A DNA stretch of 64,000 bases from Bacillus sp. ZZV12-4809 (GCF_009849585.1 NZ_VCRN01000015.1:1-64000), one strand, 5' to 3'; shown: positions 44,841 through 54,367, counted from the stretch's first letter. The notes: a model not told the origin generated them from the sequence alone. Made by a program: numbers and translations.

Positions 44841-46760
44841 TTATTCAATCCCTTTATCTTCTTTCATCAATTTCTTCATATCAATTCTGAGCATCCGGTC
44901 CATCGGGTAGGTGGTCGTATATCGGTATTTATCTGCTCCAGATTCAAATACGACGTAGAGTTCTTTTTGTACTTCTACTATTCCTTCTGGCATTGGAATG
45001 GCTTCGATACTCTGGCGCGGTTTTGCAGTGTGTCCATCAAGGAACCAAAGGGGCACTTCTTTTCCTTCAACAGCGACATAGGAATGAGGGTCTTCTTTTA
45101 ACGGGTACTCATACCGATAAAGCACACTATCATTTGCTCTTCCGTAGGATGTACTTAGTATAATTCCATTCCTTGCAGCTTTTTGTATAATGGCACCTTG
45201 GACTTTTCCAGTCGTTGAAAGGACGTAATCGGGCAAAGCATGGTCAAGTGAACCATTCCAATGTTCTTCTGAAAGCATGTCGTTGCTTCGCTCCAAATCG
45301 AAGCCGATCATCCAGGCATAATGCATCTCACCATCTCTGTTTTCAATATGGTGGGATGGATCAGTCGGATAGGCGCTTGCCTCATAAAATTCACCGACCC
45401 AGAGAATACCTTCATCATAAACTGTGTAAGCTGCTTCGACCGGTAATGGTATTTGTCTTGTGAACTGGATTTCTCCATTATTTTCGGCTTTTGCCAGGTC
45501 ACTTAATTTGAAACTGAACAAGTAATTCTCTGATGCGACCCAGCCATGATCACGACTAACCGTAACGCCTCCTGCGTGACCGGTATAAGGGGTGCCGTCA
45601 GTATTATAAAGGACAACTGATTTCACCAGCTTGCCTGACGTGCGATCTGTTACGGTAATGGTACCCGGCCGAATGCCATCATCGACATAGCTTATGGTCA
45701 GCAGCCAATCTTTTTTCTTATAATAGGATAACCCTTGAGGGACGAGACCTTCCGCTAGTCCAGCAATCACTGGTCCGTCAGAACTAATATCCCATAGACC
45801 TTGATAGGCTGGGTCCTTTAGATGTTTCCAGCGTTCAAGCTGCGTAATGATTTGGTGTTCAGGGGTGACTTGTACTGGCTCCGATTTTTCCGATATATTC
45901 CCAGATGTATCCTCTGCGCTAACTTGTAATGTGTAGGTTTGGCTGCCAATTAACAGATAAAGCTGAAAATCTGTACTTGATGCATCAACAGAATATTCGA
46001 GCTGTCCATCTTTGTAAATGTGATAACGAAATAGGTCTGATTCATTTGAAGTGCCCCAGCTCAATGCAGCATTTCCGTTGCCAGCAGTCGCCGACAGATT
46101 GGCAGGTGGATTCGGAGCTTCCTGATCTGATACTGGACGGGCTGGAGCCTGACCTTCTGCCAGCCATCCCGGAGTAGGGTTTTGGTTGATCCCTAACTTT
46201 TTCATTGTCCTTGTATTGTTCTCAGGATAAGTATACGTGACCGTTTTCTTTACTAACACATCGTCCTTTGAATAAACGGCTTTGACAACTTCACTGCCAT
46301 TAGGATCATATACAGTTAGTGTGCTGCCGCCATTGACCAGGCCGCTGATATTACTTAGGGTGATTGTATCTTCCTCTTTTAAATACTTGCTTTTATAGGA
46401 ATAGAAATAGTTATAGTTGAAAGCTTCCAGTGAGATCGGGCTGATTGCTGCGGTTTTTGTCCAGACCACCACAGTTTCCCAAGGCATTAAAATATATGAT
46501 TCCTGTATTTTTTCATTCCAATTGTGGGAGGCGAACCGGTAATCTTTCAGGTCTATTTTATTCGGGCTATTGTTATAAAGCTCAAAGTATTCAAATGCAT
46601 CATTACCCCCGTAGTTATCTGTATTAGGAATCAATTCCGTGATCAGCAGACCGGGTGCGCCTGCCTCTTCTGCCTTGGCTTCCTGTGCTGGCATTAGTGC
46701 CATTCCAATTCCTATTACAAGCATAAGAACAGATACCCATTTGAATTGAATTTTCAACAT
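44841..46760 (-). CDS. Secreted lamin-tail-domain/fibronectin III/propeller protein
   Basis: A 639-residue exported protein. The signal peptide ends in QEAKAEEAG. Residues about 38-165 are a lamin tail domain (LLITELIPNTDNYGGNDAFEYFELYN, YRFASHN, ESYILMPWETVVVWT). About 220-310 are a fibronectin type III domain (PNPPANLSATAGNGNAALSW to ISEKSEPVQV). The remaining 325 residues have a propeller-like repeat pattern (GLWDISSDG, GGVTVSRDHGW, GILWVGEF, VQGAIIQ). No catalytic motif is recognised. A GlpP-type leader precedes it, so it is predicted to act outside the cell on a glycerol-phosphate-containing polymer or lipid (inference). ATG behind AAGGAGGA. Confidence 0.75.
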   Translation of the reverse strand: MLKIQFKWVSVLMLVIGIGMALMPAQEAKAEEAGAPGLLITELIPNTDNYGGNDAFEYFELYNNSPNKIDLKDYRFASHNWNEKIQESYILMPWETVVVWTKTAAISPISLEAFNYNYFYSYKSKYLKEEDTITLSNISGLVNGGSTLTVYDPNGSEVVKAVYSKDDVLVKKTVTYTYPENNTRTMKKLGINQNPTPGWLAEGQAPARPVSDQEAPNPPANLSATAGNGNAALSWGTSNESDLFRYHIYKDGQLEYSVDASSTDFQLYLLIGSQTYTLQVSAEDTSGNISEKSEPVQVTPEHQIITQLERWKHLKDPAYQGLWDISSDGPVIAGLAEGLVPQGLSYYKKKDWLLTISYVDDGIRPGTITVTDRTSGKLVKSVVLYNTDGTPYTGHAGGVTVSRDHGWVASENYLFSFKLSDLAKAENNGEIQFTRQIPLPVEAAYTVYDEGILWVGEFYEASAYPTDPSHHIENRDGEMHYAWMIGFDLERSNDMLSEEHWNGSLDHALPDYVLSTTGKVQGAIIQKAARNGIILSTSYGRANDSVLYRYEYPLKEDPHSYVAVEGKEVPLWFLDGHTAKPRQSIEAIPMPEGIVEVQKELYVVFESGADKYRYTTTYPMDRMLRIDMKKLMKEDKGIE

Positions 46761-46795
46761 AAATCCTCCTTTTTAAAAGGTTTTTTATGAAAAAT

Positions 46796-46867
46796 GAAAA
46801 GAACCCATGACAACAGAGTGTACGATGCCGTACACACAGTTGCACAGGGTTCTCCTCATCTCTACCC
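46796..46867 (-). promoter_or_regulatory. GlpP-type antitermination leader before the lamin-tail gene
   Basis: On the minus strand a GGGT/ACCC hairpin (46867-46847) has loop AGAGATGAGGAGA, followed by a competing terminator. AACCCTGTGCAAC pairs with GTTGTCATGGGTT, and TTTTC closes the element just before the gene. Confidence 0.75.
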
Positions 46868-47091
46868 GCTATTTTTAATATTTAATTAATCATACAATGG
46901 GGGATTGGGGGCGGCAATGTGCATTTAGTATGATTTTTAAGTTTATTCTGAATTATCTGATCGATAATCGGTAGAGAAGCATTTGGACTATAAAACCATT
47001 ACAAAGAAATGCAACGTATTGGAAGAGAGCGAGATTATTAGTTTACCTTTTCCATGGTATAAGAAATAAGAAAGGCAGAAAGTAAAAAGAG

Positions 47092-47661
47092 TTAGAGATC
47101 CAAATTCCATAGCTTTGGATTGCCGGAGGAAATGGCGAGTGCACCGGCTCCTAATCCATTCAAAATGTCCTCCTTATTACTGATCAGGCCACCAGCGATG
47201 ATTGGCAGTGCAGTCATTGTCGTCAGTTTATCAATGACAGATGGCATGAGGCCAGGCAGGACTTCAATTGCATCCGGCTTACAGTTATGCGCGATATCGA
47301 TTCCTTTGACCAGTGCATTGCGATCGATAAGAAAAAGGCGCTGGATTGTCATTAGGCCTTCTTCTTTAGCATATTTAACCAGGTTGCTCTTTGTTGTAAT
47401 AATGCCGGCTGGCTTCCAGATTTCTGCTATGTATTTAATAGCGCTCTTCGTGTTGGACAGTCCATCGATAAAATCAATGTGGATGAATGCAGTTTTGCCG
47501 GCTTGCTTTAGTTTTTTCAGGTAACCGTTCATAGTAATCAAATTTCCAGTAAGGATGAAAACCATGTTGGCTTTTGAATGAATGGCCTTTTCCAGGTCTC
47601 CTTCTTCCTTTATTGAAGCAATCACTTGGGATTGTACAATGTCTATTATGTTTTGTTTCAT
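47092..47661 (-). CDS. glpP: Glycerol-3-phosphate-responsive antiterminator GlpP
   Basis: A 189-residue TIM-barrel-like RNA-binding regulator (B. subtilis 192). With glycerol 3-phosphate it binds leader RNAs of glp genes and prevents termination. Conserved blocks are VFILTGNLITMNGYLKKLKQAGKTAFIHIDFIDGL, IITTKSNLVKYAKEEGL, QRLFLID, and PDAIEVLPGLMP...PIIAGGLI. ATG follows AGGGGAATAG. It is convergent with nothing and has the same direction as the lamin-tail gene; four candidate target leaders are in this window. Confidence 0.95.
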   Translation of the reverse strand: MKQNIIDIVQSQVIASIKEEGDLEKAIHSKANMVFILTGNLITMNGYLKKLKQAGKTAFIHIDFIDGLSNTKSAIKYIAEIWKPAGIITTKSNLVKYAKEEGLMTIQRLFLIDRNALVKGIDIAHNCKPDAIEVLPGLMPSVIDKLTTMTALPIIAGGLISNKEDILNGLGAGALAISSGNPKLWNLDL

Positions 47662-47871
47662 CTACTATTCCCCTTTTTTAATGTCTGATTATTCTATACC
47701 TTATCTTGTGTTTGAACAAATTAAGCATTTGTAATTCTGCTATCACTTTTGAAGGAACCAGGTTAATAGGTCTCTATATTTTATTCAAGAGAATAGACAA
47801 TAATGATTGGAACGCTGTATTTACGAATTGAGTTTGATATAGAAAAGCTTGTTTTCTGCATCCTCCGCTAT

Positions 47872-48834
47872 TCAGCATTTCCCATATAATTGAACAACAC
47901 TTTCAGCCATTTCCTTCACACTCTTCATAAGCGAAACAGGTTTTATAATCCTCATTTGATCCCCGAACCCAAGTATATACCCGCATGCTTCCTGCTCAGA
48001 AGGAAAGCAGAGGCTAGCAGGAATCCACCCATTTTCCGCAGGAGAATCCGTATGAAGGACTTGAACAAATCGACCAGTAAAATTAATCCGCTCCATAATG
48101 GCTGGTGCAATCTCCACTTCAACCTCAAATTTAGGCAGGCTGCTAATGAATGTCTGCTTCGATTCCTGCCAATAGGCACCGAGATCAAAGTGATCCGGCC
48201 TGGTGAAAAACTGATTAATCACTACGGCATCAACAATTCTTGAAACACGGTACGTCTTTATCTTGGCATCAGAAACAGCTGCAAGATACCAGGTGTTCCC
48301 TTTGGCGACCAGTCCCAGCGGCTCAACTATTCTTTTGCTTGTCTGTTTGTCTGCTTTTTCGTATTGAATCTGAAGCTTTTTCTCCTCCCATACCGCCTGC
48401 TGAAGTACTCCAAAAGATTTCATTTCCCGTGGTGTCTGCCTCCATGTGCCGGTATCGAAATGAATCCGGTTGGAAATATCCTTCACATCCTCTTTCAGTG
48501 GAGCTGGAATGGCCGCCAGGAGTTTCTGGCGTGCTTCTTTCCAATCATTGCTGATGCCAAGGTCAGCAAGGTGCTCGATGGAAGGGGAGAGAAGAAGTGT
48601 TTTGATTTCAGCGGCTTTTAACCCGGTAAGATTTGTTCTGTAATTCTCAAGAAGTTTCCAGCCTCCGAATTTTCCCCGTTCAGCCAGGACTGGGATGCCA
48701 GCACCGCTTAAGGCTTCCATATCCCGGTGAATGGTCCGCTCTGTTACCTCCAATTCTTTTGCCAATTCCCTCGTGGTCATTCGTTCGTTATTTTGAAGCA
48801 TTAAAACGATGGCAATGAGTCTGTCTGCGCGCAA
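47872..48834 (-). CDS. WYL-domain (YafY-type) transcriptional regulator
   Basis: A 320-residue regulator. The N-terminal HTH_11 winged helix reads RLIAIVLMLQNNERMTTRELAKELEVTERTIHRDMEALSGAGIPV. The WYL domain from about residue 140 (WYLAAVSDAKIKTYRVSRI) precedes a C-terminal WCX extension. TTG at 48834 lies 8 bases after AGGAG; GTG at 48843 overlaps that site. It is divergent from the SDR gene, with a TGACA-N5-TGTCA palindrome between, its likely operator. Confidence 0.9.
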   Translation of the reverse strand: MRADRLIAIVLMLQNNERMTTRELAKELEVTERTIHRDMEALSGAGIPVLAERGKFGGWKLLENYRTNLTGLKAAEIKTLLLSPSIEHLADLGISNDWKEARQKLLAAIPAPLKEDVKDISNRIHFDTGTWRQTPREMKSFGVLQQAVWEEKKLQIQYEKADKQTSKRIVEPLGLVAKGNTWYLAAVSDAKIKTYRVSRIVDAVVINQFFTRPDHFDLGAYWQESKQTFISSLPKFEVEVEIAPAIMERINFTGRFVQVLHTDSPAENGWIPASLCFPSEQEACGYILGFGDQMRIIKPVSLMKSVKEMAESVVQLYGKC

Positions 48835-48866
48835 TCTATTCACTCCTGGTAAAATAGTTTTAAATA

Positions 48867-48881
48867 TGACAATGGATGTCA
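48867..48881. promoter_or_regulatory. Operator palindrome between WYL regulator and SDR gene
   Basis: TGACA-ATGGA-TGTCA is an inverted repeat centred 60 bases upstream of the SDR start; a TATAGT at 48895-48900 is the likely SDR -10, putting the operator near the -35. Confidence 0.6.
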
Positions 48882-48929
48882 ACATTAATGATTATAGTAT
48901 AGATATAACACAAAAGGGGGCAGATCAAA

Positions 48930-49841
48930 ATGAGATCATTAAATGGGAAGGTGGCGCTGGTAGCCGGCGGAACACGGGGAGCTGGCCGCGGCATTGCCAT
49001 GGAGCTTGGTGCTGCAGGTGCAACCGTTTATATTACAGGCCGTACTACGCGCAATAAGATGTCGGAATATGGACGCAAAGAGACAATAGAGGAAACTGCT
49101 GAATTGGTCAATGAGCTGGGCGGAACTGGAATAGCTGTCCAGGTGGATCATCTTATGGCAGATCAGATACAGTCTTTAATTGAAAAAATTGAGAGAGAAC
49201 ATGGCAGGCTGGATATCCTCGTTAATGATATATGGGGAAGCGAAAATTTGATTGAATGGGACATTCCTGTGTGGGAGCATTCACTGGAAAAAGGGATGAG
49301 AATGCTTCGTTTGGCGATTGATACGCATATTAACACAAGTCATTATGCCCTTCCGCTTCTGATCAAAAACAAAGGGGGATTAGTGGTTGAAGTAACAGAC
49401 GGAACAGAAGAGTATAATCACGATCGCTACCGGGTGTCTATGTTTTATGACTTGGCCAAAAGCTCAGTTATCCGTATGGCCAAAGCATTGGCCCATGAAC
49501 TTTCGCCTTATGATTGCACCGCTGTTGCTGTTTCACCCGGATGGATGCGTTCAGAAATTATGCTTGAGGTGTTTGGGGTCAGAGAAGAGAATTGGAAGGA
49601 TGCCACCCAAAAGGAGCCTCATTTTGTGATATCTGAAACACCAAGGTTTATAGGGCGGGCAATTAGTGCCATTGCAAAAGATCCTGATAAAAAACGGTTG
49701 ACCGGCAGATCCTTCTCAAGCGGTGAGCTGGCGAAAATGTATCATTTTTATGATTTGGATGGTTCTCAGCCGGAGGCTTTCAGGTACCTGGCTGAGGTCC
49801 AGGAGGCGGGAAAGCCGGCCAATGCTGAGGGATATAGATAG
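48930..49841 (+). CDS. Short-chain dehydrogenase/reductase
   Basis: A 303-residue SDR oxidoreductase. Cofactor motif AGGTRGAGRGIA (TGxxxGxG type) is near residue 12; the NNAG position reads NDIWG. The catalytic pair Y/K is not in the usual YxxxK spacing but in MFYDLAKSSV (Y152-region), preceded by an acidic VTDGTEEYNHDRY stretch. The SPGWMRSE motif follows. It is related to DHRS1-like SDRs; substrate unknown. Controlled by the divergent WYL regulator. Terminator AAAACACCTTT/AAAGGTGTTTT at 49853-49884. Confidence 0.85.
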   Translation: MRSLNGKVALVAGGTRGAGRGIAMELGAAGATVYITGRTTRNKMSEYGRKETIEETAELVNELGGTGIAVQVDHLMADQIQSLIEKIEREHGRLDILVNDIWGSENLIEWDIPVWEHSLEKGMRMLRLAIDTHINTSHYALPLLIKNKGGLVVEVTDGTEEYNHDRYRVSMFYDLAKSSVIRMAKALAHELSPYDCTAVAVSPGWMRSEIMLEVFGVREENWKDATQKEPHFVISETPRFIGRAISAIAKDPDKKRLTGRSFSSGELAKMYHFYDLDGSQPEAFRYLAEVQEAGKPANAEGYR

Positions 49842-49852
49842 CTTTTCATTGG

Positions 49853-49884
49853 AAAACACCTTTGCAGACCTGTAAAGGTGTTTT
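49853..49884 (+). terminator. Terminator of the SDR gene
   Basis: Eleven-base arms AAAACACCTTT and AAAGGTGTTTT around a 10-base loop. Confidence 0.85.
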
Positions 49885-50002
49885 AGATATGTCTAAGGGA
49901 ATATCATTACATCCAAATTTTGGTTAATTATATCCCTCTAATTGGTATAATAAAACCAGGTATAAAAAAATAATTAGGCGCAGGTTAGAGGGGAGAATGA
50001 CC

Positions 50003-52060
50003 TTGATCATCCCAGCAAAAAACAACCCCGTTTTACCAGTAACGAAAAGAGTAAAAGACATAGAATCCATCGTTAACTGGTTTGAAAAGCATCAGCGATC
50101 CTTTTATGCACTTGGCTGGTCCTATCTTGGAAAACAGGCCAAAATAGAGGAACTTTTTTATAGGTCCATTTTACAGGTGCAAAAGGAGCTGCGGAAATTT
50201 ACAAGCAATACTTCTTTTGAGATTTCGGTTTTATCCATTTTTATGCAAGTCTGCCGGGAGCTTTCTATTGATAATAGTTTAACCGCTTCAGAGGAAACTA
50301 TTTTTCATGTCCTCCAACAGTTAAAAGAACCGGAAAGAGCAGTGCTGGTCTTAACCTATATTAAAGGAATTTCTATGGAAGAAACAGCGCAGCTTCTCCA
50401 CGTGCCGCCCCAACAGATAAAGGAGCTTATATTTTCCGGATTACAATTACTCAGAAAAGGATTGGGGAATGGAGTGGCCTATCAGGGCTGTCATGAGTAC
50501 CAAAAGCATTACGTGGATTACCTGGAAAGAAAACTGGAACGGCCGCAGAAAATTGATTTTGAAAAGCATATTTATCATTGCCAGGACTGCCAGGATGATT
50601 TAGCATCTTTGCAGGAAACGATCTTGAAGTTCTCAGAAACCATTGATTCATTTAGCGTGCCGGCAGGTTTTATGGAAAACGTAAAGGAACGGATTTTATA
50701 TAGGGAAAACCTCCTGAATCAGAAGAAGAAAAAACGTAAAAGAATGGGACTCATTTTAGCTGGTGTTGTCGCGATTTTCTTGTGTACAGGCTTTTTCACC
50801 GGAGCTTTTTCAAAGATCTATTACTCATTGACGGAAGAAAATGTGGAGCTGCGCGTTTTTCTTCAGGAGGGTCTGGGTGAAAGGCTTGGACTCGAAGCGG
50901 AAAGCGATGGAGTAATTATACGGATTAAGAGTGTGATTGCTGATGAAATTCAAACTCTAATTTTTTATGAGATAGAAGATACCAAAGATAACGGCCAATA
51001 TATGATAAATATAGACGATGGGGTTATTATCGAGGATGAAATGAAAATAATGGTGGCAAATACCTATCCAAGGTACTATCCGCCAGATATGGAGTCAAAT
51101 CTTAATCAACAGGAAAAGACTATTTATCATGGGAAACTGAGTCTAAGGCCACTTGAAGAAGAGACAGGTACTATAAAACTTAAAATCAACAAAGTGATGA
51201 AACTAAAACGTCATTCCCCTGATGCCTTTTTCGATATGGAGCCGGAAAAAGGGGAATGGAACTTTGAAATTCCGTTCACAAAAAATCCCTCTATCAAATA
51301 TACATTGAATGAAGTAGTTGATATAGAGGGAGCAGAAGTTTTGATTGATAGACTAATTCTTGCTCCAACAGCGACTATACTGGAATATGGTCTCAAAAAT
51401 GAGGTGACGGAGAAGAAGCGGATCGACATGATTAATTTTAAAAATTTGGAAATTAATAACGGCATAGCGGAAGCTGACATGTATGGAAACTCCTATGTGC
51501 ATGCACAGAATGATTTACGTTGGAGCAAGTTCCAAGCACATTTTGAACCTCTTTTTGAAAAAGGAACCGATAGGGTTAAAGTGCGCTTCGAGAGTGTTTA
51601 TTTGTCAGTAGAAGACCATAAAAGGATTGCACTTGATGCGGCCAAGGAATATCCCAAAACCTTTGAATATGCAGGCAGCATTATTTCTATTGATAAGGTG
51701 GAAAACGGGCAGCCTGCTACGGTTGTTTTCAGCAATCATGAAGTTAAGAATCGGGTGTATGAATCACTTAATTTCAATATAATCACTGATGAAGGTAAAG
51801 AATCCTCAATGGAGATGGACCATGAAGGAGTTGTTATGGATAAAAACGGAAAAGAATCTGATATGAAAAAGATTACGACGAAACTATACGATGAAATGGA
51901 GCAGCCCCGCCACTTCTTTACTGTGCAAAGCACAAAGATACATGGGAAAAATGTAACTCCTAAATCATTGGAGATATACGGTTATAGCACGACAAAATAT
52001 TTAGATGATGAAATAGAGCTAAAAACAGAGCTGATTGAAATAGATGAAGCAGGTACCTGA
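50003..52060 (+). CDS. Sigma-factor-like/anti-sigma-like fusion with DUF4179 ectodomain
   Basis: A protein of about 685 residues joining three modules. Residues 1 to about 160 resemble a sigma-70 (ECF-like) region 2 to region 4: FYALGWSYLGKQAKIEELFYRSI then ERAVLVLTYIKGISMEETAQLLHVPPQQIKEL as the region 4 helix-turn-helix. Residues about 165-200 hold a zinc-binding anti-sigma-like motif, HIYHCQDC (HxxxCxxC). After a basic stretch a single transmembrane segment (about 250-272) leads to an extracellular DUF4179-type domain and a DUF5643-like C-terminal part. Sigma and anti-sigma are normally separate proteins. TTG 50003 (GGGGAG, 7 bases) or ATG 49997 may be the start. A TATAAT near 49948 is the probable -10. 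Confidence 0.75.
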   Translation: MIIPAKNNPVLPVTKRVKDIESIVNWFEKHQRSFYALGWSYLGKQAKIEELFYRSILQVQKELRKFTSNTSFEISVLSIFMQVCRELSIDNSLTASEETIFHVLQQLKEPERAVLVLTYIKGISMEETAQLLHVPPQQIKELIFSGLQLLRKGLGNGVAYQGCHEYQKHYVDYLERKLERPQKIDFEKHIYHCQDCQDDLASLQETILKFSETIDSFSVPAGFMENVKERILYRENLLNQKKKKRKRMGLILAGVVAIFLCTGFFTGAFSKIYYSLTEENVELRVFLQEGLGERLGLEAESDGVIIRIKSVIADEIQTLIFYEIEDTKDNGQYMINIDDGVIIEDEMKIMVANTYPRYYPPDMESNLNQQEKTIYHGKLSLRPLEEETGTIKLKINKVMKLKRHSPDAFFDMEPEKGEWNFEIPFTKNPSIKYTLNEVVDIEGAEVLIDRLILAPTATILEYGLKNEVTEKKRIDMINFKNLEINNGIAEADMYGNSYVHAQNDLRWSKFQAHFEPLFEKGTDRVKVRFESVYLSVEDHKRIALDAAKEYPKTFEYAGSIISIDKVENGQPATVVFSNHEVKNRVYESLNFNIITDEGKESSMEMDHEGVVMDKNGKESDMKKITTKLYDEMEQPRHFFTVQSTKIHGKNVTPKSLEIYGYSTTKYLDDEIELKTELIEIDEAGT

Positions 52061-52079
52061 ATGGTGCCTGCTTCTTTTT
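52049..52079 (+). terminator. Terminator of the sigma/anti-sigma fusion gene
   Basis: GCAGGTACC pairs with GGTGCCTGC around TGAAT (includes the stop codon), followed by TTCTTTTT. Confidence 0.8.
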
Positions 52080-52081
52080 CA

Positions 52082-52777
52082 TTAAATCATCGACTCTACC
52101 AGTTCATTCCTGATTTTCGTAATATGCCATTCCATTAATTCTTTTGCTCTATCACCATCTCCAGAGGCAATAGCAAGATAAATTTCTTTATGTTCTGCCA
52201 TTGTATCCTCGTAACGGGCCGGATCCTTAAAGCGATGGTTCTGTGTAGCTCGAATAGTATCTTCCATATGTCCCTTGAGAGTATGGATCAATTTAATGAA
52301 AATGGAATTATGGGTGGCTTCCGCAATTCCGATGTGAAAATCAAGATCGGCCTTTAACCCTAATTCCGGGTCTTGTTTGGACAGGGCCATATGATTTAAA
52401 GCTATTCGCAGCTTCTCCAGGTCTGCAGAAGTGGCTCTTTTGGCAGCAAGGAAGGAGGATTCGACCTCCAAGGCACGCCTGAGCTCAAGCATTTCATAAA
52501 CTAAAGGATTTTCTGCTTTGACAGCTGTGATGATGTCTTCTTTGCTGGATTGGATGCCGGAGACTTTAATATAGCTTCCGCCCCCTTGGCGGATATCGAT
52601 GAGCCCATTTAGTTCCAGAGTTCTAAGGGCCTCCCTGATGGTTGTCCGGCTGACATTAAATTTACATGCCAATTCTCTTTCTGAAGGCAGCCGTTCACCC
52701 GGTTTAACATTGCCCCCCAAATAGCATTCTATCAATTTATCTGCTAAAACCAGATAGGTCTTTTTTTTCTCCGCCAT
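52082..52777 (-). CDS. FadR-type GntR regulator of 2-hydroxyacid oxidation
   Basis: A 231-residue GntR-family repressor. The winged helix GERLPSERELACKFNVSRTTIREALRTLELNGLI is followed by an FCD ligand domain with metal-binding histidines (DLDFHIGIAEATHNS, EHKEIYLAI, EWHI). LldR/GlcC-like regulators of this type sense lactate or glycolate. ATG behind GAGGG. Divergent from the GlcD-like oxidase, with operators TTGTTGGACCAA and TTGGTTTGACCAA over that promoter. Confidence 0.88.
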   Translation of the reverse strand: MAEKKKTYLVLADKLIECYLGGNVKPGERLPSERELACKFNVSRTTIREALRTLELNGLIDIRQGGGSYIKVSGIQSSKEDIITAVKAENPLVYEMLELRRALEVESSFLAAKRATSADLEKLRIALNHMALSKQDPELGLKADLDFHIGIAEATHNSIFIKLIHTLKGHMEDTIRATQNHRFKDPARYEDTMAEHKEIYLAIASGDGDRAKELMEWHITKIRNELVESMI

Positions 52778-52902
52778 TCCCGTACCCTCATTTCAAAATA
52801 GGTCCCTTTTACTTTCCTAAATGTAACAGACATGAAATCTATTAATCAATGCCTTAAAAATAATTAAATAAATAATTGAATTTTTCTGATAAGTTAGTAT
52901 AA

Positions 52903-52945
52903 TTGACTTAACTTGTTGGACCAATTATAGCATTGGTTTGACCAA
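52903..52945 (+). promoter_or_regulatory. Promoter and FCD-GntR operators of the glcD-like operon
   Basis: TTGACT at 52903-52908 and TATAGC at 52926-52931 (17-base spacer). TTGTTGGACCAA at 52913-52924 lies in the spacer and the palindrome TTGGTTTGACCAA at 52933-52945 covers the transcription start, a classic repression layout. Confidence 0.75.
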
Positions 52946-52975
52946 ATTTTCAGCAGAAGAAAGAAGGAGTATAGG

Positions 52976-54367
52976 ATGGAAACAGCTAGTATGAGCCTCA
53001 TGCATGCTTTGAAAGAGGTGCTTTCTGATCAGCAGGTAACAGAAAATCAGACAGTAAGAGAATTGCATGGCAGGGATGAATCATACCATAAAGAGAGTCT
53101 TCCCGATCTTGTGGTTTTTCCGGAAACAGCCCAGCAGGTCAGTGAAGTGGTAAAGCTGGCAAGAGAATATAAAGTTCCCATCGTTCCTTTTGGGCTGGGA
53201 TCCAGTCTTGAGGGGCATGTGATACCGTACGAACATGGAATTACGATTGACTTTTCATTGATGAATAAAATCCTCGAAGTGCGTGAAAAAGATTTCCTTG
53301 TCCGTGTACAGCCTGGCGTCACCCGCACACAGCTTAACAAAGAATTGAAAAAATATGGGCTGTTTTTCTCTGTGGATCCGGGAGCGGATGCCACACTTGG
53401 CGGAATGGCAGCAACCAATGCGAGTGGAACTACATCGGTTAAATATGGGGTCATGCGTGATCAGGTGCGTGATCTGGAAGTAGTTTTGGCTGATGGATCG
53501 ATCATACATACAGGCAATTTAGCAGCTAAATCCTCCTCAGGATACCATCTGAATGGGTTTTTCGTTGGATCTGAGGGGACGCTTGGATGCTTTACAGAAT
53601 TGACATTACGAGTATATGGAATTCCAGAGCATGTGATGGCAGCGAGAGCTTCTTTTCCTTCACTGAATGATGCGGTTGAAGCCGTAGTTTCCATTTTACA
53701 GGCAGGGGTTCCGATTGCGAGGGTGGAGCTTGTCGATGAGCCATCCATGAAGCAGGTGAACCTGTTCAGTGAAACCAATTATAACGAACGTCCGACACTC
53801 TTTTTGGAGTTTCACGGCAATGAAGCTGGTTTGATGCAGGATGTTGCATTCACCAGAGAAATTGTCGAAGACCATCACTGTCTCAATATTGAAATTGAAA
53901 CCGATAATGCAGCAAGAAACCGCTTGTGGGAGGCCCGGCATAACCTTGCTTATGCATATATCCATGGCCATCCCGGGAAGAAAATGATGGTAACTGATGT
54001 ATGCTTGCCGATTTCAGAACTTTCTGGCGCTATCAGCCATGCCAGGGAAGCGGTCGAAGCACTTGGGCTTCCTGGAGGAATCGTCGGGCATGTGGGGGAT
54101 GGAAACTACCATACACTACTGATGATTGATATGGGTAACCCTGATGAGGTGGAAAAGGCAGAAAAGTTCAATGAACAAATCGTCCTCTATGCTCTTGAGC
54201 GGGGCGGCACCTGCACGGGTGAGCATGGTGTAGGGGTTGGCAAGCAGAAATATCAGCAAAAAGAACATGGTCAGGCGCTGATGGTTATGGAAAAAATTAA
54301 AAGCGCCCTGGATCCGGATAACCTCTTTAATCCAAATAAAATCTTGAAGACAAAAGAAGGAGCGTGA
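52976..54367 (+). CDS. GlcD/D-lactate dehydrogenase-type FAD-binding oxidase
   Basis: A 463-residue VAO/PCMH-family flavoprotein oxidising a D-2-hydroxyacid such as glycolate or D-lactate. The FAD-binding half carries VPFGLGSSLEGHV, PGADATLGGMAATNASGT and FVGSEGTLG. The C-terminal half has GHVGDGNYH, GGTCTGEHGVGVGK and LFNPNKIL. No separate GlcE/GlcF subunits follow, so it is likely a single-subunit D-lactate dehydrogenase-like enzyme donating to quinone or cytochrome. ATG behind AAGGAG; the transporter gene starts 4 bases after its stop. Confidence 0.9.
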   Translation: METASMSLMHALKEVLSDQQVTENQTVRELHGRDESYHKESLPDLVVFPETAQQVSEVVKLAREYKVPIVPFGLGSSLEGHVIPYEHGITIDFSLMNKILEVREKDFLVRVQPGVTRTQLNKELKKYGLFFSVDPGADATLGGMAATNASGTTSVKYGVMRDQVRDLEVVLADGSIIHTGNLAAKSSSGYHLNGFFVGSEGTLGCFTELTLRVYGIPEHVMAARASFPSLNDAVEAVVSILQAGVPIARVELVDEPSMKQVNLFSETNYNERPTLFLEFHGNEAGLMQDVAFTREIVEDHHCLNIEIETDNAARNRLWEARHNLAYAYIHGHPGKKMMVTDVCLPISELSGAISHAREAVEALGLPGGIVGHVGDGNYHTLLMIDMGNPDEVEKAEKFNEQIVLYALERGGTCTGEHGVGVGKQKYQQKEHGQALMVMEKIKSALDPDNLFNPNKILKTKEGA

